DNA of 64,000 bases, taken from Notamacropus eugenii (lineage: Eukaryota > Chordata > Mammalia > Diprotodontia > Macropodidae). Both the position numbers and the translations under genes were made by a program. Shown here piece by piece: positions 46,500 through 59,690 of the stretch. Each line of letters opens with the position of its first letter. Positions within the stretch are counted from its first letter, which is position 1. The stretch covers positions 357,086,128-357,150,127 of the forward strand of contig NC_092873.1 of NCBI RefSeq assembly GCF_028372415.1. Direction: 5' to 3'. Under the pieces are notes generated by a model. That model searched no databases and was not told the origin of the DNA. It saw nothing but the letters and a program-made list of their open reading frames with translations.

Positions 46500-47290
46500 T
46501 TTGATTTGAGGGATTATTGTTAGAAGGCAATGTTAAAAGAGTTTGACTGAGTTGCAGTCTCTCCTTAGCAATCTTGGTGGTTCATTCCCTGTAGATAGAC
46601 TTTTCAAGGAGTTTAACTACAAAGAGCCAAAGAGATGCAGAATGATAATTCGTAGGGATAGAAAGGAGGAATATTTAAGAATGGGGAAGACAAGGGCATG
46701 TTTGTGGGCAGTAGGGAATAACCCAATAAATAGGGAGAGGTAGAGAATAAGTGATAGAATAAAAATGAGTGGTTAGCTGCTGGTTGAGAGAGGATAGAAA
46801 TGGATTTCTTGAACAAGTAGAAGAGTTAGCCTTGGTAAGGAGTAAGAATACTTCATCACATGAGATAAGGATGAACAAGGAGAAAGTAGAAGACATCTGA
46901 GTGATAGGAAACGAGGAAGAAGAGAGAAGAGTAAGATCATGGAAATGACTTCAATTTTTTTTTTCTGTGAAATATGAGTCAGTGATCTCATCTTTGAGGG
47001 TAAGGTGAAAGAGAGCCATGGAAAGTTTTGGAAGAAATGAAAATGTTTGGAAGAGCCACTGAAGAGAGTGGGATAGTGAGTTAAAAAGGTAGGTATAGCA
47101 AGCAATCAAGGTCTCGTTGAAGTTGTATAATATAAATGTAATGGGCACAGGGAATGCATTTGTGTTTTTCTCCACCTTCATGCATGTAGGAGTGATGGTG
47201 GTGAATGGTGGGAATGATCTAAGACTGAAGTATGGCAAGATACAATTGATGTGATAGAGGGGGTAGGGATTCAAGAGAGGACAGGGTAGA
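46500..47290 (-). mobile_element. L2 LINE fragment, 5' half of ORF2 region
   Basis: Antisense L2 wording (CTTTTCAAGGAGTTTAACTAC, GGGCATGTTTGTGGGCAGTAGG, GTTTGGAAGAGCCACTGAAG, GAAGTTGTATAATATAAATG). No intact frame. Confidence 0.55.
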
Positions 47291-47579
47291 ATGATTCAAA
47301 TGCATTCTTATTAAACCAGAGTTCTGGATCATAACTAGTAATAACCACATTTTAATGGTAACTCCAGCTCAGCCTGATTTTGTTGTTCTTCCATTTAAGT
47401 GCAATTTTACTGAGTTTGTGGAAGTTAATGGGAAAATAATTTTTAATCTCCCCCAAATGAGGCCATCCTAGCCTTCATCTCTGAGGATGCCAATTCTCTC
47501 TTTGTCTTCATGATGATTGAGTAAATATTCTCTGAATGTCAGAGTAATTATCTCAAAGGGCTTCAGTTCAATTCCATTC

Positions 47580-47850
47580 ACTTCAAATAAACATTTAGTA
47601 AGCACCAATTTTGTGCCAACTGCTAGACGCTGGCAATAGAAAGGAGAAGATGAAAATAGTTTCTGCCCTCCAGGACCTTATACTTTACCTGGAGCAAAAC
47701 CGTAAAGACGGATAAATTTAATCAAAATAATAGAAAGTAAAGAAAAATGTGTGTATATCTATTTGCATGCTTATTAAAAACAAGGATCATGAAAGGTTGC
47801 TTGTAGAAGGTAGCTTAGAACCAGGATTTGAAAGAAACTAGGAATTTCTT
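47580..47850 (-). mobile_element. L2 LINE 3' fragment
   Basis: ATAAACATTTAGTAAGCACCAATTTTGTGCC and CTGCCCTCCAGGACC are L2 3' antisense patterns. Split by the L1 at 47853-54016; resumes at about 54017 with AGAACTAGGGATG and GTAGAGTACTCCAGGAATATG. Confidence 0.5.
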
Positions 47851-48399
47851 TATTTTTAAAAATTTTGTTTATTTGTTTTTAGTTGTCAACATTCACTTCT
47901 ATAGGATTTTAAGTTCAAAATATTCTCCCTCTGTACCTCCCTTCCCAAGACAGGAGGAATTTCATATAGGCTACACATGTACAATTATATTAAACGTACT
48001 TCCACTTTAGTCATGTTGTAAAGAACAGAACCGAAAGGGATAATCATGAGAAAGAAGAAACAAAGAACAACAACAAATAGTATGCTTTGATCTTCATTAA
48101 GATTCCATAGGTCTGTCTCTGAATGTGGGCAGCATATTTCATCATGAGTCTTTTGGAATTGTCTTAGAGCCTTGTAATGCTGAGAGGAGTTAGGTCTTTG
48201 AAAGTTCGTTATTGCACAATGTTGCTGTTACTGTATACAACGTTCTTCTAGTTTTGTTCACTTCACTCACCATCAATTCATGTAAGTATTTTCAGATTTT
48301 TCTGAAGTCCAACTGCTCATCATTTCTTTTGGAATAATAGTATTCCATTACATTCATGTATCACAACTTGTCCAACCATTCTCCAATTCAAGGGCATCC

Positions 48400-51300
48400 C
48401 CTTAATTTCTAATTCTTGGCCACCACACAAAAACTGTTATAAATATTTTTGTACATGTGGGCCCTTCTTATGTTTTTATGATATCTTTGAGATACAGACA
48501 TAGAAGTGGTATTTCTGGATCAAAGGGTATGCACAATTTTATAGCCCTTTGGGCACAGTTCCAAATTGCTCTCCAGAACAGTTGGAACAGTTCACAATTC
48601 CATCAACGATGCATTAGTGTTTCAATTTTCTCGCATGTTTTCCAACATTTAGTATTTACTTTCTTTGCCATGTTAGCCAATCTGAGAGGTGTGATGTGGT
48701 ACCTCAGAGTTTTAATTTGTATTTCTCTGATCAATAGTGATTTAGAGCATTCTTTCACATTGCTATGTAGATGGGTTTAATTTCTTCATTTGAAACCTGC
48801 CTGTTCATATCCTTTAACCATTTATCAGTTAATGAATGACTTGTACTCTTACAAATTTGACTTAGTTCGCTATATATTTTAGAAATGAAGCCTTCATCAG
48901 AGACATTCGCTATAAAAATTGTTTTTTCCAGCTTTCTTACTTCCTTCTAACCTTGGTTGCATTGACTTTGTGCAAAAAGCTTTTTAATTTAATATAATCA
49001 AAAGTATCCATTTTGCAATTCATAATCTTCTCTATCTCTGCTTTGGTCATAGATTCTTCCCTTCTCTATAGGTCTGACAGGCAAACTATTCCTTGATCTC
49101 CCAATTTGATTATAAACTCACCCTTTATGTCTAAATCATGAACCCATTTTGACTTTATCTTGGTGTATGGTGTAAGATGTTGATCTAAGCTTCATTTTTC
49201 CCATACTATTTTTCCATTTTCCTAGCAGTTTTCATCAAATAGTTTTTATCTCACAAGTTGGAATTTTTGAGTTAATCAAATAATAGATTGCTATAATCTT
49301 TAACTATGGTGTCTTTTGTACCTAACCTATTCCACTGATCCACCACTCTTTTTCTTAGCCAATATCAAGTAGTTTTGATGATTGCTGCTTTAAAAACACA
49401 GTTTTAGATCTGGTATGGGTTGGTCACCTTCCCTTACATTTCTTTTCATTATTTTGCTTGATAATCTGGACCTTCTATTTTTTCAGATGAATTTTGTTAT
49501 TATTTTTCCTAACTCTAGAAAATAATTTTTGGTAGTTTGATTGATATGGCACTAAATAAGTAAATTAGTTAGGTAGAACTGTCTTTTTTATATTATGTTT
49601 GAGTGGCCTACCCATGAGCAGCTGATACTTTTGCAATTATTTTGATCTGACTTAATTTGTGTGAAAAGTATTTTGTAATTGTGTTCATGTAGTTCTTCTG
49701 GGTTTGTCTTGGCAAGCAAACTCCCAAATATTTTAAGTTGTCTACAGGCACTTTAAATGGAATTTCTTTTTCAATATCTTGCTTCTTGGCTTTGTTAGTA
49801 ATATGTAGATATACTGATGATTTGTGTAGGTTTATTTTATATCCTGCAACTTTTCCAAAGTTGTTAATTATTTCAAGTAGTTTTTTAGTTGATTCTCTAG
49901 GATTCTCTAAGTATACTATCATATCATCTGCAAGAAGTGAAACATTAGTTTGTTCATTGCCTATTCTAATTCCTTCCATTTCTTTTTCTTCTCATTGCTA
50001 AATTTAACATTTCTGTACAATACTGAACAACAATGGTGATAATGGGCGTACATTTCACCACTGATCTTATTGAAAATGCTTCTAGCTTATCCTCATTACA
50101 TATAATAGTTTTAGATAGATGCTACTCCTCATATTAAGGAAAACTACATTGATTTCTATGCTCTTCAGTGTTTTTAATAAATATGGATGCTGTATTTTGT
50201 CAAAAACTTTTTCTGCATCTATTGAGAATATCATATTTTTTCTGTGAATTTTGTTATTGATACAGGCAAGTATGCTGATAATTTTCCTAAAATTGAACCA
50301 GCCCTGCATTCCTGGCATAAATCCCATGTGCTCATAGTGTATTTTCCTCATGATAAGATGCTGTAATCTATTTGGTAATATTTTATTTAAAATGTTTCCC
50401 TCTATATTCATTAGGGAAATTGGTTTATAATTTTCTTTCTCTCTTTTGGCTCTTCCCAGTTTAGGTATCAGCACCATATTTCTATCATAGATAGAATTTG
50501 GTAGGACTCCTTCTTCTTCTATTTTTCCAAATAGTTTAGATAGTGTTGGAATTAATTGTTCTTTAAATGTTTGGTAGAATTCGTTTGTGAATCCACTTGG
50601 TCCTGGAGATTTTTTCTTAGGGAGTTCATTGATGTCTTTCTTCAATTTCTTTTTCTGAAATGGGATTAATTAAATATTTCATTCCTCTTCTGTTAATCTG
50701 TGCAGTTTATGTTTTTGTAAGTATTCATCCATTTCAGTGATTGTCAGACTTGTTGGTATACAGTTGGGCAAAATAGCTCCTAATTACTGCTTCAATTTCC
50801 TCTTCATTGGTAGTGAATTCATTCTTTTCATTTTTAATACTGGTAATTTGGTTTTCTTTTTTTAAAATCTAATTAACTAAAGGCGTACCAATTTTATTAG
50901 TTGCTTCATAAATCCAGCTTTCAGATTTAGTTATTAGTTCGATAATTTTGTTAATATCCATTTGATTAATCTCTTCTTTGAGTTTCAGAATTGTGAGGGT
51001 TTTATGCCCTAGTACATGGTCAATTTTTGCCCAAGTGTTATGTACCACTGAGAAAAAACCATGTTCCTTTCTATCGCCATTTTGTATTCTCCGGAGGTCT
51101 ACCATATCTAACTTTTCTAAAATTCTATTCACCTCCTTAACTTCTTTATTGTTTATTTTGTGGTTATATTTATCTAGTTCTGAGAGGGAGAGGTTGAATT
51201 CCCCCAGTAGTATAGTTTTACTGTCTATTTTAACTTTTCCTATAAGAATATGGAAGTCTTCACCTCTTGGTGCATATGTTTAGTATTGATATTATTCGTT

Positions 51301-51620
51301 GTCTATGGTACCTTTTAGCAGGATGTAGTTTCTTTCCTTATCTCTTTTAACTAGCTGTATTTTTGCTTTTGTTTTGTCTGAAATAAGGATTGTTACCTTT
51401 GGTTTTTTTTACCTCAGCTACAGTATAATACATTGTTCTCCAGCCTTTTACCTCTACTTTGTGTATCTCTCTGCTTCAAAAGTGTTTCTTGTAAACAACA
51501 TATTGTAGGATTATGGTTTTTAATCTATTCTGCTACCCATTTCCACTTTATGGAAGAGTTCATTCCATTCACATTCACAGTTATGATTACCAACTGTGTC
51601 TTTCTCTCCATCTTATTCAC
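48400..51620 (-). pseudogene. L1 M ORF2 remnant
   Basis: Recognisable pieces: 51132-50869 ([30 protein letters not shown]), 50645-50082 ([60 protein letters not shown]) and 49979-49608 (SLLADDMIVYLENPRESTKK: the catalytic aspartates remain, F of FADD is L; then KVAGYKINLHKSSVYLHIT). The KTL ORF2 C-terminus near 48400-48560 is broken. Many stops and shifts. Confidence 0.75.
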
Positions 51621-52219
51621 TCCCCCTTATTTATTCTTCTCTCCTTTTTTCATTTCCTTCCTGACAAATGTTTTGCTTCTAACCACTGCCTCCCTCAATT
51701 TGTCATTCGTCCTCTCAGCCCCTCCCTTTTCTTCATGTTCCCTTTGCTACTTCTTTCCTCCCTCCTGCTCTCCATTTTATCCACCCCATCCCTTTTCTTT
51801 CCACTTTCTCATCTTGCTTTCTGTAGGGTAACAAAGATTTCTATATCCAAGTGAGTATGCATGTTATTCCTTTTTTGAGTCAAATCTGATGAGAATAAGA
51901 TTCAAACAGTGCTCTCCTCTCTCCCTTCTTCCCCTCTAATATCATAAGTCTTTGCATCTCTTCATGTGTTGTAATTTACCCTTTTCTATCTCCTCCTTTC
52001 CTCTTTTCTCAGTATAATCTTTTTTTCATCCTTTAATTAGTTGTTTTATAATCATTGCATCAAAGTTAAATTATGCCCACATCATCAGTCTACCTATAAC
52101 CCTTCTAAATTTTGTAATAAAGATACAATTCTCAAGAACTGAAAATATTATCTTTCCATGTAGGGGTTTAAACTTGTTGTAAACAATTTAATCTTATTGG
52201 ATAATATTTTTACCCCTCT

Positions 52220-53230
52220 TTACTTTTTTATGCCTCTCTTGAGTTTTGTATTTGAAGATCAAATTTTTTATTGAGCTCTGGTCTTTCCATCTTTCTGTCA
52301 GACGATTTTATTTCATTTCATTTCATTCATTCATTTCATTGAATGGTCTCCCTGAAAGATTGTGCTCAGTTTTGCTGTGTAATTGATTCTTGGTTGTAAT
52401 CCAAGCTCCTTTGCCTTCATGAATATCATATTCCAAGCCCGTTATTGTAGAAGCTGCTAGGTCCTGGGTAATCCTGACTGTAGTTCAATGATATTTAAAT
52501 TGTTTCTTTCTGGCTGTTTGAAGTATTTTCTCCTTGACCTGATCATTCTGGTATTTGGCTACAATATTTCTTCTCATTTTCATTTTGGGATCGCTTTTAA
52601 GAGGTGATTGGTGGATATATTTAATGATTTTTTTGCCCTCTAGTTCAAAGATATCAGGGCAGTTTTCCTTGATAATTTCCTGAAAGATGGTCTACAGGCT
52701 CTTTTTTGGATCATGACTTTCAGGTAGAGCAAATTCTTAAATTATCTCTCCTCAATCTGTTTTCCAGGTCAGTTGTTTTTCCAATGAGGTGTTTTATATT
52801 TTCTTCTATTTTTTCATTTTGTTTGACTGATTTTTGATCTCTCATATAGTCATTAGCTTCCACTTGCCCAATTCTAATTTTTAATGAATTGTTTTCTTCA
52901 ATTTTTTTTTATCTCTTTTTCCATTTGACCAATTGTATATTTTAAGGAGTTGTTTTCTTTAGTCAATTTTTGTCCTTCCTTTTCCAAGCTAGTCTGTCTT
53001 GCATACCTCTCATTTCTTTTCCCAATTTTTCCTTCTACTTCTCTAATTTGACTTTTAAAATCTTTCTTGAGCTCTTCCAATGAATCCTTTTTGGGGCTTA
53101 GGTCCAATTCACATTTTTATTCGAGGTATAAGATGCAGGTATATTCATAATGTTGTCCCCTTCCAAGTTTGTTTTTTTGATTTTCTTTGTCACCATAATA
53201 ATTCTCTATAGTCAGTGTTCTCTTCTGCTT
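52220..53230 (-). pseudogene. L1 M ORF1 remnant
   Basis: 53107-52898 reads EELKKDFKSQIREVEGKIGK, QKLTKENNSLKYTIGQMEKE (coiled coil). Further down, antisense wording of the RRM and C-terminal domain is clear (CCAGGTCAGTTGTTTTTCC, GGGCAGTTTTCCTTGATAAT) but broken. A short ATTTC repeat (TTTCATTTCATTTCATTC) lies at about 52308-52340. Confidence 0.65.
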
Positions 53231-54016
53231 CTTACTCATGATGTAGACCTATTTCCTGGCTTTTTAACTTAAGCTCTCCTGTTGGAGCACAGCACTTGGG
53301 ACACTGTCTCAAGCTTCTTGTGCTGGGGTCCAGAGGCCTGGTCACTGACTTTTTTGTGCTTGGCCCTCATATGCTGGAAGTTGGGGGCTATAGGGGTCTG
53401 ACAGCTTACTTGCTACTGAGTTAGTGGTAGTATCTGGCATGTGCTCAGGCCAGTGTTTTTTATGTGTTTTCCTGCTATGATGAATCAAGGGGAAGTTTAC
53501 TGCTGGAGAACACCTGCCCACTCTAGGCTGCATGAAGCTCATCTAGGTCCGGCACTAGAAGATGCCTGTTTTCCCGAGAGTGCACTGAAGTACTTGAAGG
53601 TCTGCTTCTGGAGGATGCTTCCCCATCCAGAGTTTTACCAGCATACTTGGGGATTCTCTGAGTTGAAGTCTGCTGGTTCCCCTGGCTATGCTAATGAATG
53701 TGAAGGGCCCTGGAATTGGCATTTGCTTGCTCCACCATATTGGAGCTCAAGATCTCTGACTGGTTTGCTGAGATGGGCCTTGCCACTGCTTGCTGGGATG
53801 CTTCCTGTCTTGGAATATTCTCCCCTTTTAAATTAGTGAAATGAAACTTTGTTGTTGACCCCCCCCAAGTCTCCCACACTAAAAGATGTCTCCACCCTGT
53901 ATTTCTACTGTCTTTACTATTCTAGGATTTTCCCTGGGGTGCTATTTTCTGTTTTTTAAGAGACCAAGAGGGAGAGTGATGGGAACTTATTGTTTACTCT
54001 GCTGTCTTGGCTCCTA

Positions 54017-54890
54017 GAAGTCAGAACTAGGGATGTTAGGAGGTGAAAATTAGGAGGTAGAGTACTCCAGGAATATGAGATAGTTGGGGAATATGCTTCT
54101 CTCTCTCCAAGAGGCATATTATTAATTTTTTAAATTTTAGATTTCTTTCTTTTTTTAGATCTCTTTTATTTCTCTGTCTGTCTCTTTTCCCCCCCTCTCT
54201 CTACTTCTATTCCTTCCTTCCATTCTTCTTTTTCATTCTTTCCTTCCTTCTCTTTTTCATGTGCCAGATTAATTATGTGCCAGGTGAAAAATAAAGTCAA
54301 TTCTACTTTAATGATTGTTTTAAAAATATGAATTTACTTCGCCTTGATAGATATGTTTGGGAACAATTTGGCCATGGTTTGAATTTCACACTTATGTACA
54401 GTCTCATCATTGAGAAACAGTGAGAACTTGAAAAAATCTTACCACTTCAATGTAACTGCTGACTAATTGCAACCCTTTTGATGCCTACTTCCACAAGCAA
54501 TCCTCAGATATTTTTCCAGGTATAGTGCCACTCTTTTTATATATCTTCTGGTGCAGAAGGAGTTATAAGCAGAGCAGGGCTGGTGAAGCCTCATGCAATC
54601 CACTCTCCTCTCCCCACCTCCCCTGGAGTATATCCCCGGAGTTTTGACCCCCTGAGCCTGCCTCCTCTTTATAGTTTTGACATACTCATATCAGGCTATA
54701 GTCTGAGCAGTACTAATAGTATTAGGCTATGAACACTGCTATTATTTAGTCTAATATTAATTATCGTAATCCAATGATTCTGCCCCCAAATATATTCATA
54801 TTATTGAAAGAAACAGTAGATATGGACTCTGCTCAGTCATGTGAAACAAATGAGGAAAGTATTGGGAGATTCACCTCTAAGAGCAAAGGA
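54017..54890. other. old L2 remnant plus unassigned AT-rich sequence
   Basis: 54017-54120 continues the L2 fragment. 54150-54260 is CT-rich. The rest shows no gene or recognised repeat. Confidence 0.35.
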
Positions 54891-55930
54891 AGAGAGTGTT
54901 TATTGGGTTGGAAATGGGCTTGTGAGGTGAAAGGAAAGTGACTAAAATCCCATCTAGGACCAATACAACGCTAAACTTTTTCAGAATAGGGATTTCTGTG
55001 GCTTCAGTTTTTCTGCTTGAACATGCCAAGGAACAATAGACATAGCATCTGCTCAAGGACACGGAGGAAAGTAGGAGTGCTGCAGGGAAAAGAACAGGCC
55101 AAGATAAAAATCCATTGACTGGTGATGGGGATCCAGACTTACCGTAGGGAACTGCAGTCTGCAGTGACTCTCCTCCAGCAATTCTATGACCAATCCCACC
55201 TTGCAAGAAACAGGGAACACCAGGTTCTGACTAGGCACAGGATGGAAAGGACTAGTGTGAAGGGGAAATGAGAATGGGTTACAAACAAGCCTGAACACCT
55301 GGCTGCCTCAGGCCTGAGGGCAAAGTGGAAACTAAACTGGAACTGAACATACTCTCAGAATGTTTCAAAGAGAAATAACTGTCTTAAAGGAAGAAATAAA
55401 GAATTTGTTTATATCTGAAATTTGAGATCTCAATGCAGAAAATAGAGCTCTCAATTAATAAAAATACAGCACAACTAGCAGACAAGAAAACTTGAATTCA
55501 TGATGGAGTGTGTCCCTAAAGAAGTAAGTGAGAGCCAACAGATTTGAACCAAAAAAGTATTGAAACAGAGAAAAATTTATCAGAAGAGAAACAAGAGGCA
55601 AACATGTTAAAAGAAAACATGAGTTATCTACAAACCAAAGTCATGGACTTTGAAGATGGGATGTACAGAGATCACTTAAAGATTATATATCTTTTGACAG
55701 AACAACTTCAGTCAAAGTACCTGAAAAATATAAGGTTGAAAAAATACAAGAAAATTGCCTGCAAATTCTGAAAATAAACAATAAACCAAAGTATCAACTA
55801 AGAAAATCTCCAGCTTAATATAAGACAAACAAAGAAACAAAAGAACTCTGCTTCAAATGTCACAAAATGTAGTGGTTTAATTTAGCATTTTTAATACCAA
55901 ACAACACACTTTTCAAGGGAAATGGAGAAA
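54891..55930. other. unassigned sequence with a possible ancient L1 ORF1 trace
   Basis: No convincing gene. A 75-codon frame at 55544-55771 (plus) reads YLQTKVMDFEDGMYRDHLKI, which loosely parallels the L1 ORF1 segment DLENRSRRDNLKI and may be a very old L1 on the plus strand. Confidence 0.3.
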
Positions 55931-55939
55931 GAATACATG

Positions 55940-56500
55940 GAGAGAAGAAAAGTAGCAATGAGAAGAGGTGATTAACAGTGTCAGAAGCTACAGAGAGGCC
56001 ACAGGAGATGGGGGTGGATTAAGGAGTCATCAGATTTGTCTATTGAGACATAATTGTTAACTTTAGGGAGAATAATTTTGACTAGATGATGAGATCAGAA
56101 GCTTGAATACAGAGAATTTTTTAAAGAATGAGAAGAAACAAGGAGGAAGCATTGATTATAGATGACTTTTTCGAGGAGTTTCACCACAAGAAAAAATAAA
56201 ACGATAGCTAATGGGGAAGGACTAAACAAGAGAAGGATATTTAAAGATGGTAAGACATAGATATGTTTCTAGAAGTAGGGAAGCAGACATCAGAGACCCA
56301 GAAAATGAAGATAAGGGAGAGACTATGAAGTTTAGAAGGGCAATTTGCTAAAGAAGGTGGGATAGAGTGGGATCACTTGTGTATTGTTGTTTTTTCCTCT
56401 TATCATGGAGGGGAAAAAACTCGAGGAAAGATAGTGGATAATTAAGAACACTAACTTCAAGGGATGGGATTTGACATTGAGTAGAGGATTCAAAAAGACA
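55940..56500 (-). mobile_element. L2 LINE fragment
   Basis: Antisense L2 wording: GATTAACAGTGTCAGAAGCTAC, TTTTTCGAGGAGTTTCACC, GGGATAGAGTGGGATCACTTG. Very decayed. Confidence 0.5.
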
Positions 56501-56693
56501 GATTGAGAGATTATTAAACGGAAAGGTAGTACAGTCCCTGCACTTTCCCTGTTCCTGAGGTATGTATTATTTTCATCAGATAGAATGCAAGATGTTTGAA
56601 TGCAGATACAATTAAGTGTATTTGTAGATGAATTTCCAGCATACAGCCCAGTAACTAGTCATTCATTTATGTTGTGTTCAGCTAGTGTTTATT

Positions 56694-56718
56694 GAATGAA
56701 TGAATGAATGAATGAATC
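56694..56718. repeat. (GAAT)n short tandem repeat
   Basis: Six GAAT units. Confidence 0.9.
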
Positions 56719-58055
56719 ACAAGGGGAAAAACAGGGAAACTAAAAATAATGCTCTGGAAAGGAAAAAAAGGAGACATAAAAATTCATAAAATTTCTCCAG
56801 AGCTGGACGTTATGCAGGAATCAATCAAATGACAGGACTCAAGAAAAAAAGGTTAAAATTACTTTGGTGCTGTAGCAAATGCTAGGTATATACATATTTT
56901 CAGGATGGTCTTAATTTTCTTATCAAATCCTTAATACTTATTAATTTATTTTCAGTTTGCAACATTGACTGCCACAAAATTTTGAATTTCAAATTTTCTC
57001 CCCATCTCCCCAACCACAGTGTGTATTCTGATTACCCTTTCCTCCAATTTACCCTCCCTTCTATTACCAACCCACCTTTCTTACCCTCTTCCCTTCTATT
57101 TTCCTGTAGGGCAAGATCTATACCCCATTGCCTACATATTTTATTTCCTAGTTGCATGCAAAAACAATTTCTGATGTTGATTTTTTAGGTTTATTTATTT
57201 ATTTTAGATTTTAGCATTCATTTCCAGAACATTTTGAGTTCCAAATTTTCTCCCAATCTCTCCCCTACCCCACAGAAAGCATTGCATTCTGATTTTCCCT
57301 TCCCTCTGTATGCTCTCTCTTCTATCATACCCCTCCCTTCCCTTATTCCCATCTTCTTTCTTTTCTTGTAGGGCAAGATAGATTTCTATATCCCATTACC
57401 TGTATTTCTTATTTCTCAGCTGTATGCAAAAACAATTCTCAATATTCGTTCCTAATACTTTGAATTCCAACTACTCCCTTTTCTTCCCTCCCCACCCATC
57501 CCCACTGAGAAGGCAAGCAATTCAATATAGGATATACGTGTGTAGTTTTGCAAAAGACTTCCATTATAGTCATTTTGTGTAAGACTAACTATATTTCCCT
57601 CCATCCTATCCTGTCCCCCATTTATTATATTCTCTCCTTTGGCCTTGTCCCTGCCCAAAAGTGTTACTTCTAATTGCTCCCTTCTCCCATTTACCTTCCC
57701 TTCTATCACTCCCCTCACCCCACTTGTCCCATTCTCCCCTACTTTTCTGTGGTGTAATATAGATGTTCATACCAAATTGAGTGAACATGTTATCCCCTCC
57801 TTAAGCCAAATGTGAAGAGAGTAAGCTTCACTTTTCCTCTCTCACCTCCTCCCTTTTCTCCTCCATTGAAAAAGCTTTTTCTTGCCTCTTTTATGAGTCA
57901 TAACTTGCCCCATTCCGTTTCTCCCTTTCTCCTCCTAATATATTCCTCTCCCTTTAACTTCATTTTTAAAGATATCATCCCTTATTATTCAACTTACCCT
58001 GTGCTCTCTGTCTCTCTCTGTCTCCCTGTCAACTTGTCTCTCTCTGTCTCTCTCT

Positions 58056-58058
<3 letters not shown>

Positions 58059-58112
<54 letters not shown>
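58059..58112. repeat. (TA)n microsatellite in HAL1 P 3' UTR
   Basis: 27 TA repeats after a CTCTCTGTCTC-rich lead-in, before TGTAATACTGAGAAAAG. Same HAL1 position as the others. Confidence 0.95.
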
Positions 58113-58114
<2 letters not shown>

Positions 58115-59520
58115 ATACTGAGAAAAGTCTCAAGAGCTACAAATATTAGCTTTCCATGTCGGAATGTATACAGTTCAGCTTCAGAAACTCTTTTATGATT
58201 TCCCTTTCCTGCTTACCTTTTCATGCTTCTCTTGATTGTTGTGTTTGAAAGTCAAATATTCTATTCAGTTCTGCTCTTCTCATCAAGAATGCTTGAAAGT
58301 ACTCTATATCATTGAATGACCGTTTTCGCCCTTAAACATTATACTGAGTTTTGTGGTTAGGTGATTTCTGGTTTTAATTATGGTTTTTTGGAACTCTGGA
58401 ATATCATATTCCAAGCCCTTCACTCCCTTAATGAAGACCCTGCCAGATCCTGTGTTATCCTGATTGTATTTCCACAATACGCAAATTGTTTCTTTCTAAC
58501 CACTTACAATATTTTCTCCTTGACCTGGGAACTCTAGAATTTACCTACAATATTCCCAGGAGTTTCTCTTTCTGAATCTCTTCAGGACCATTTTGACATT
58601 TATTTTGCATTCTAGTTCTAGAATATCAGGACAATTTTCCTTGATAATTTCATGAAAGATGATGTCTAGGCTCTTTTCTTTTTATTTTCTTTTCTTTTTA
58701 TTTATTTATTTAACTTTTAACATTCATTTTCACAAAATTTTGGGTTCCACATTTTCTCCCCTTTTGTCCCCTCTCCCCACCCCAAAACACCGAGCATTCT
58801 AATTGCCCCTATCACCAATCTACTCTCTCTTCTATCATCCCTCTCTGCCCTTGTCTCCATCTTTTCTTTTATCCTGTAGGGCCAAATAACTTTCTATACC
58901 CCTTTACCTGTATTTCTTATTTCCTAGTGGCAAGAACAGTACTTGACAGTTGTTCCTAAAACTTTGAGTTCCAACTTCTTTTCCTCCCTCCCTCCCCACC
59001 CCTTGTCTTTGGAAGGCAAGCAATTCAATATAGGCCAAATCTGTGTAGTTTTGCAAATGAGTTCCATAATAGTCATGTTGTATAAGACTAACTATATTTC
59101 CCTCCATCCTATCCTGCCCTCCATTACTTCTATTCTGTCTTTTGATCCTGTCCCTCCCCATGAGTGTTAACCTCAAATTGCTCCCTCCTCTCCATGCCCT
59201 CCCTTCCATCCCCCCCCACCCTGCTTATCCCCTTATCCCCCACTTTCCTGTATTGTAAGATAGGTTTTCATACCAAAATGAGTGTGCATTTTATTCCTTC
59301 CTTTAGTGGAATGTGATGAGAGTAAACTTCATGTTTTCTCTCCCCTCCCCTCTTTATCCCTCCACTAATAAGTCTTTTGCTTGTCTCTTTTATGAGAGAT
59401 AATTTGCCCCATTCAATTTCTCCCTTTCTCCTCCCATATATTTTTCTCTCACTGCTTGATTTCATTTTTTAAGATATGATCCCATCCTCTTCAATTCACT
59501 CTGTGCACTCTGTCTCTATA

Positions 59521-59558
59521 CGTGTGTGTGTGTGCATGCATGTGTGTGTGTGTGTAAT
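59521..59558. repeat. (TG)n microsatellite in HAL1 D 3' UTR
   Basis: CGTGTGTGTGTGTGCATGCATGTG-type tract before AATCCCACCCAGTACCC. Confidence 0.9.
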
Positions 59559-59690
59559 CCCACCCAGTACCCAGATATTGAATAGTTTCAGGAGTTACAA
59601 ATATTGTCTTTCCATGTAGCAATGTAAACAGTTCAACTTTAGTAAGTCTCTTATGACTTCTCTTTGCTGTTTACCTTTTCATGCTTCTCT

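Larger units (their letters stand above)
47853..54016 (-). mobile_element. second full-length but decayed L1 (M)
   Basis: 3' UTR from 47853, ORF2 remains 48400-51620, inter-ORF spacer, ORF1 remains 52220-53230, 5' UTR to about 54015 (GGAGCCAAGACAGCAG on the minus strand). Flanks AGAAACTAGGAAT (left) and CAGAACTAGGGAT (right) may be a diverged target repeat. Length about 6.2 kb, more decayed than K and shorter in ORF2 (a gap between about 50870 and 51000 relative to K). Confidence 0.7.

Noticed and set aside
54877-55298. Two overlapping minus-strand frames of about 80-110 codons
   Set aside because: No start context, splice signals or recognisable family. Length is within chance expectation.
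55544-55771. Small coiled-coil gene
   Set aside because: 75 codons, no promoter or homolog that I recognise, and a faint likeness to L1 ORF1. An old L1 remnant is more likely.
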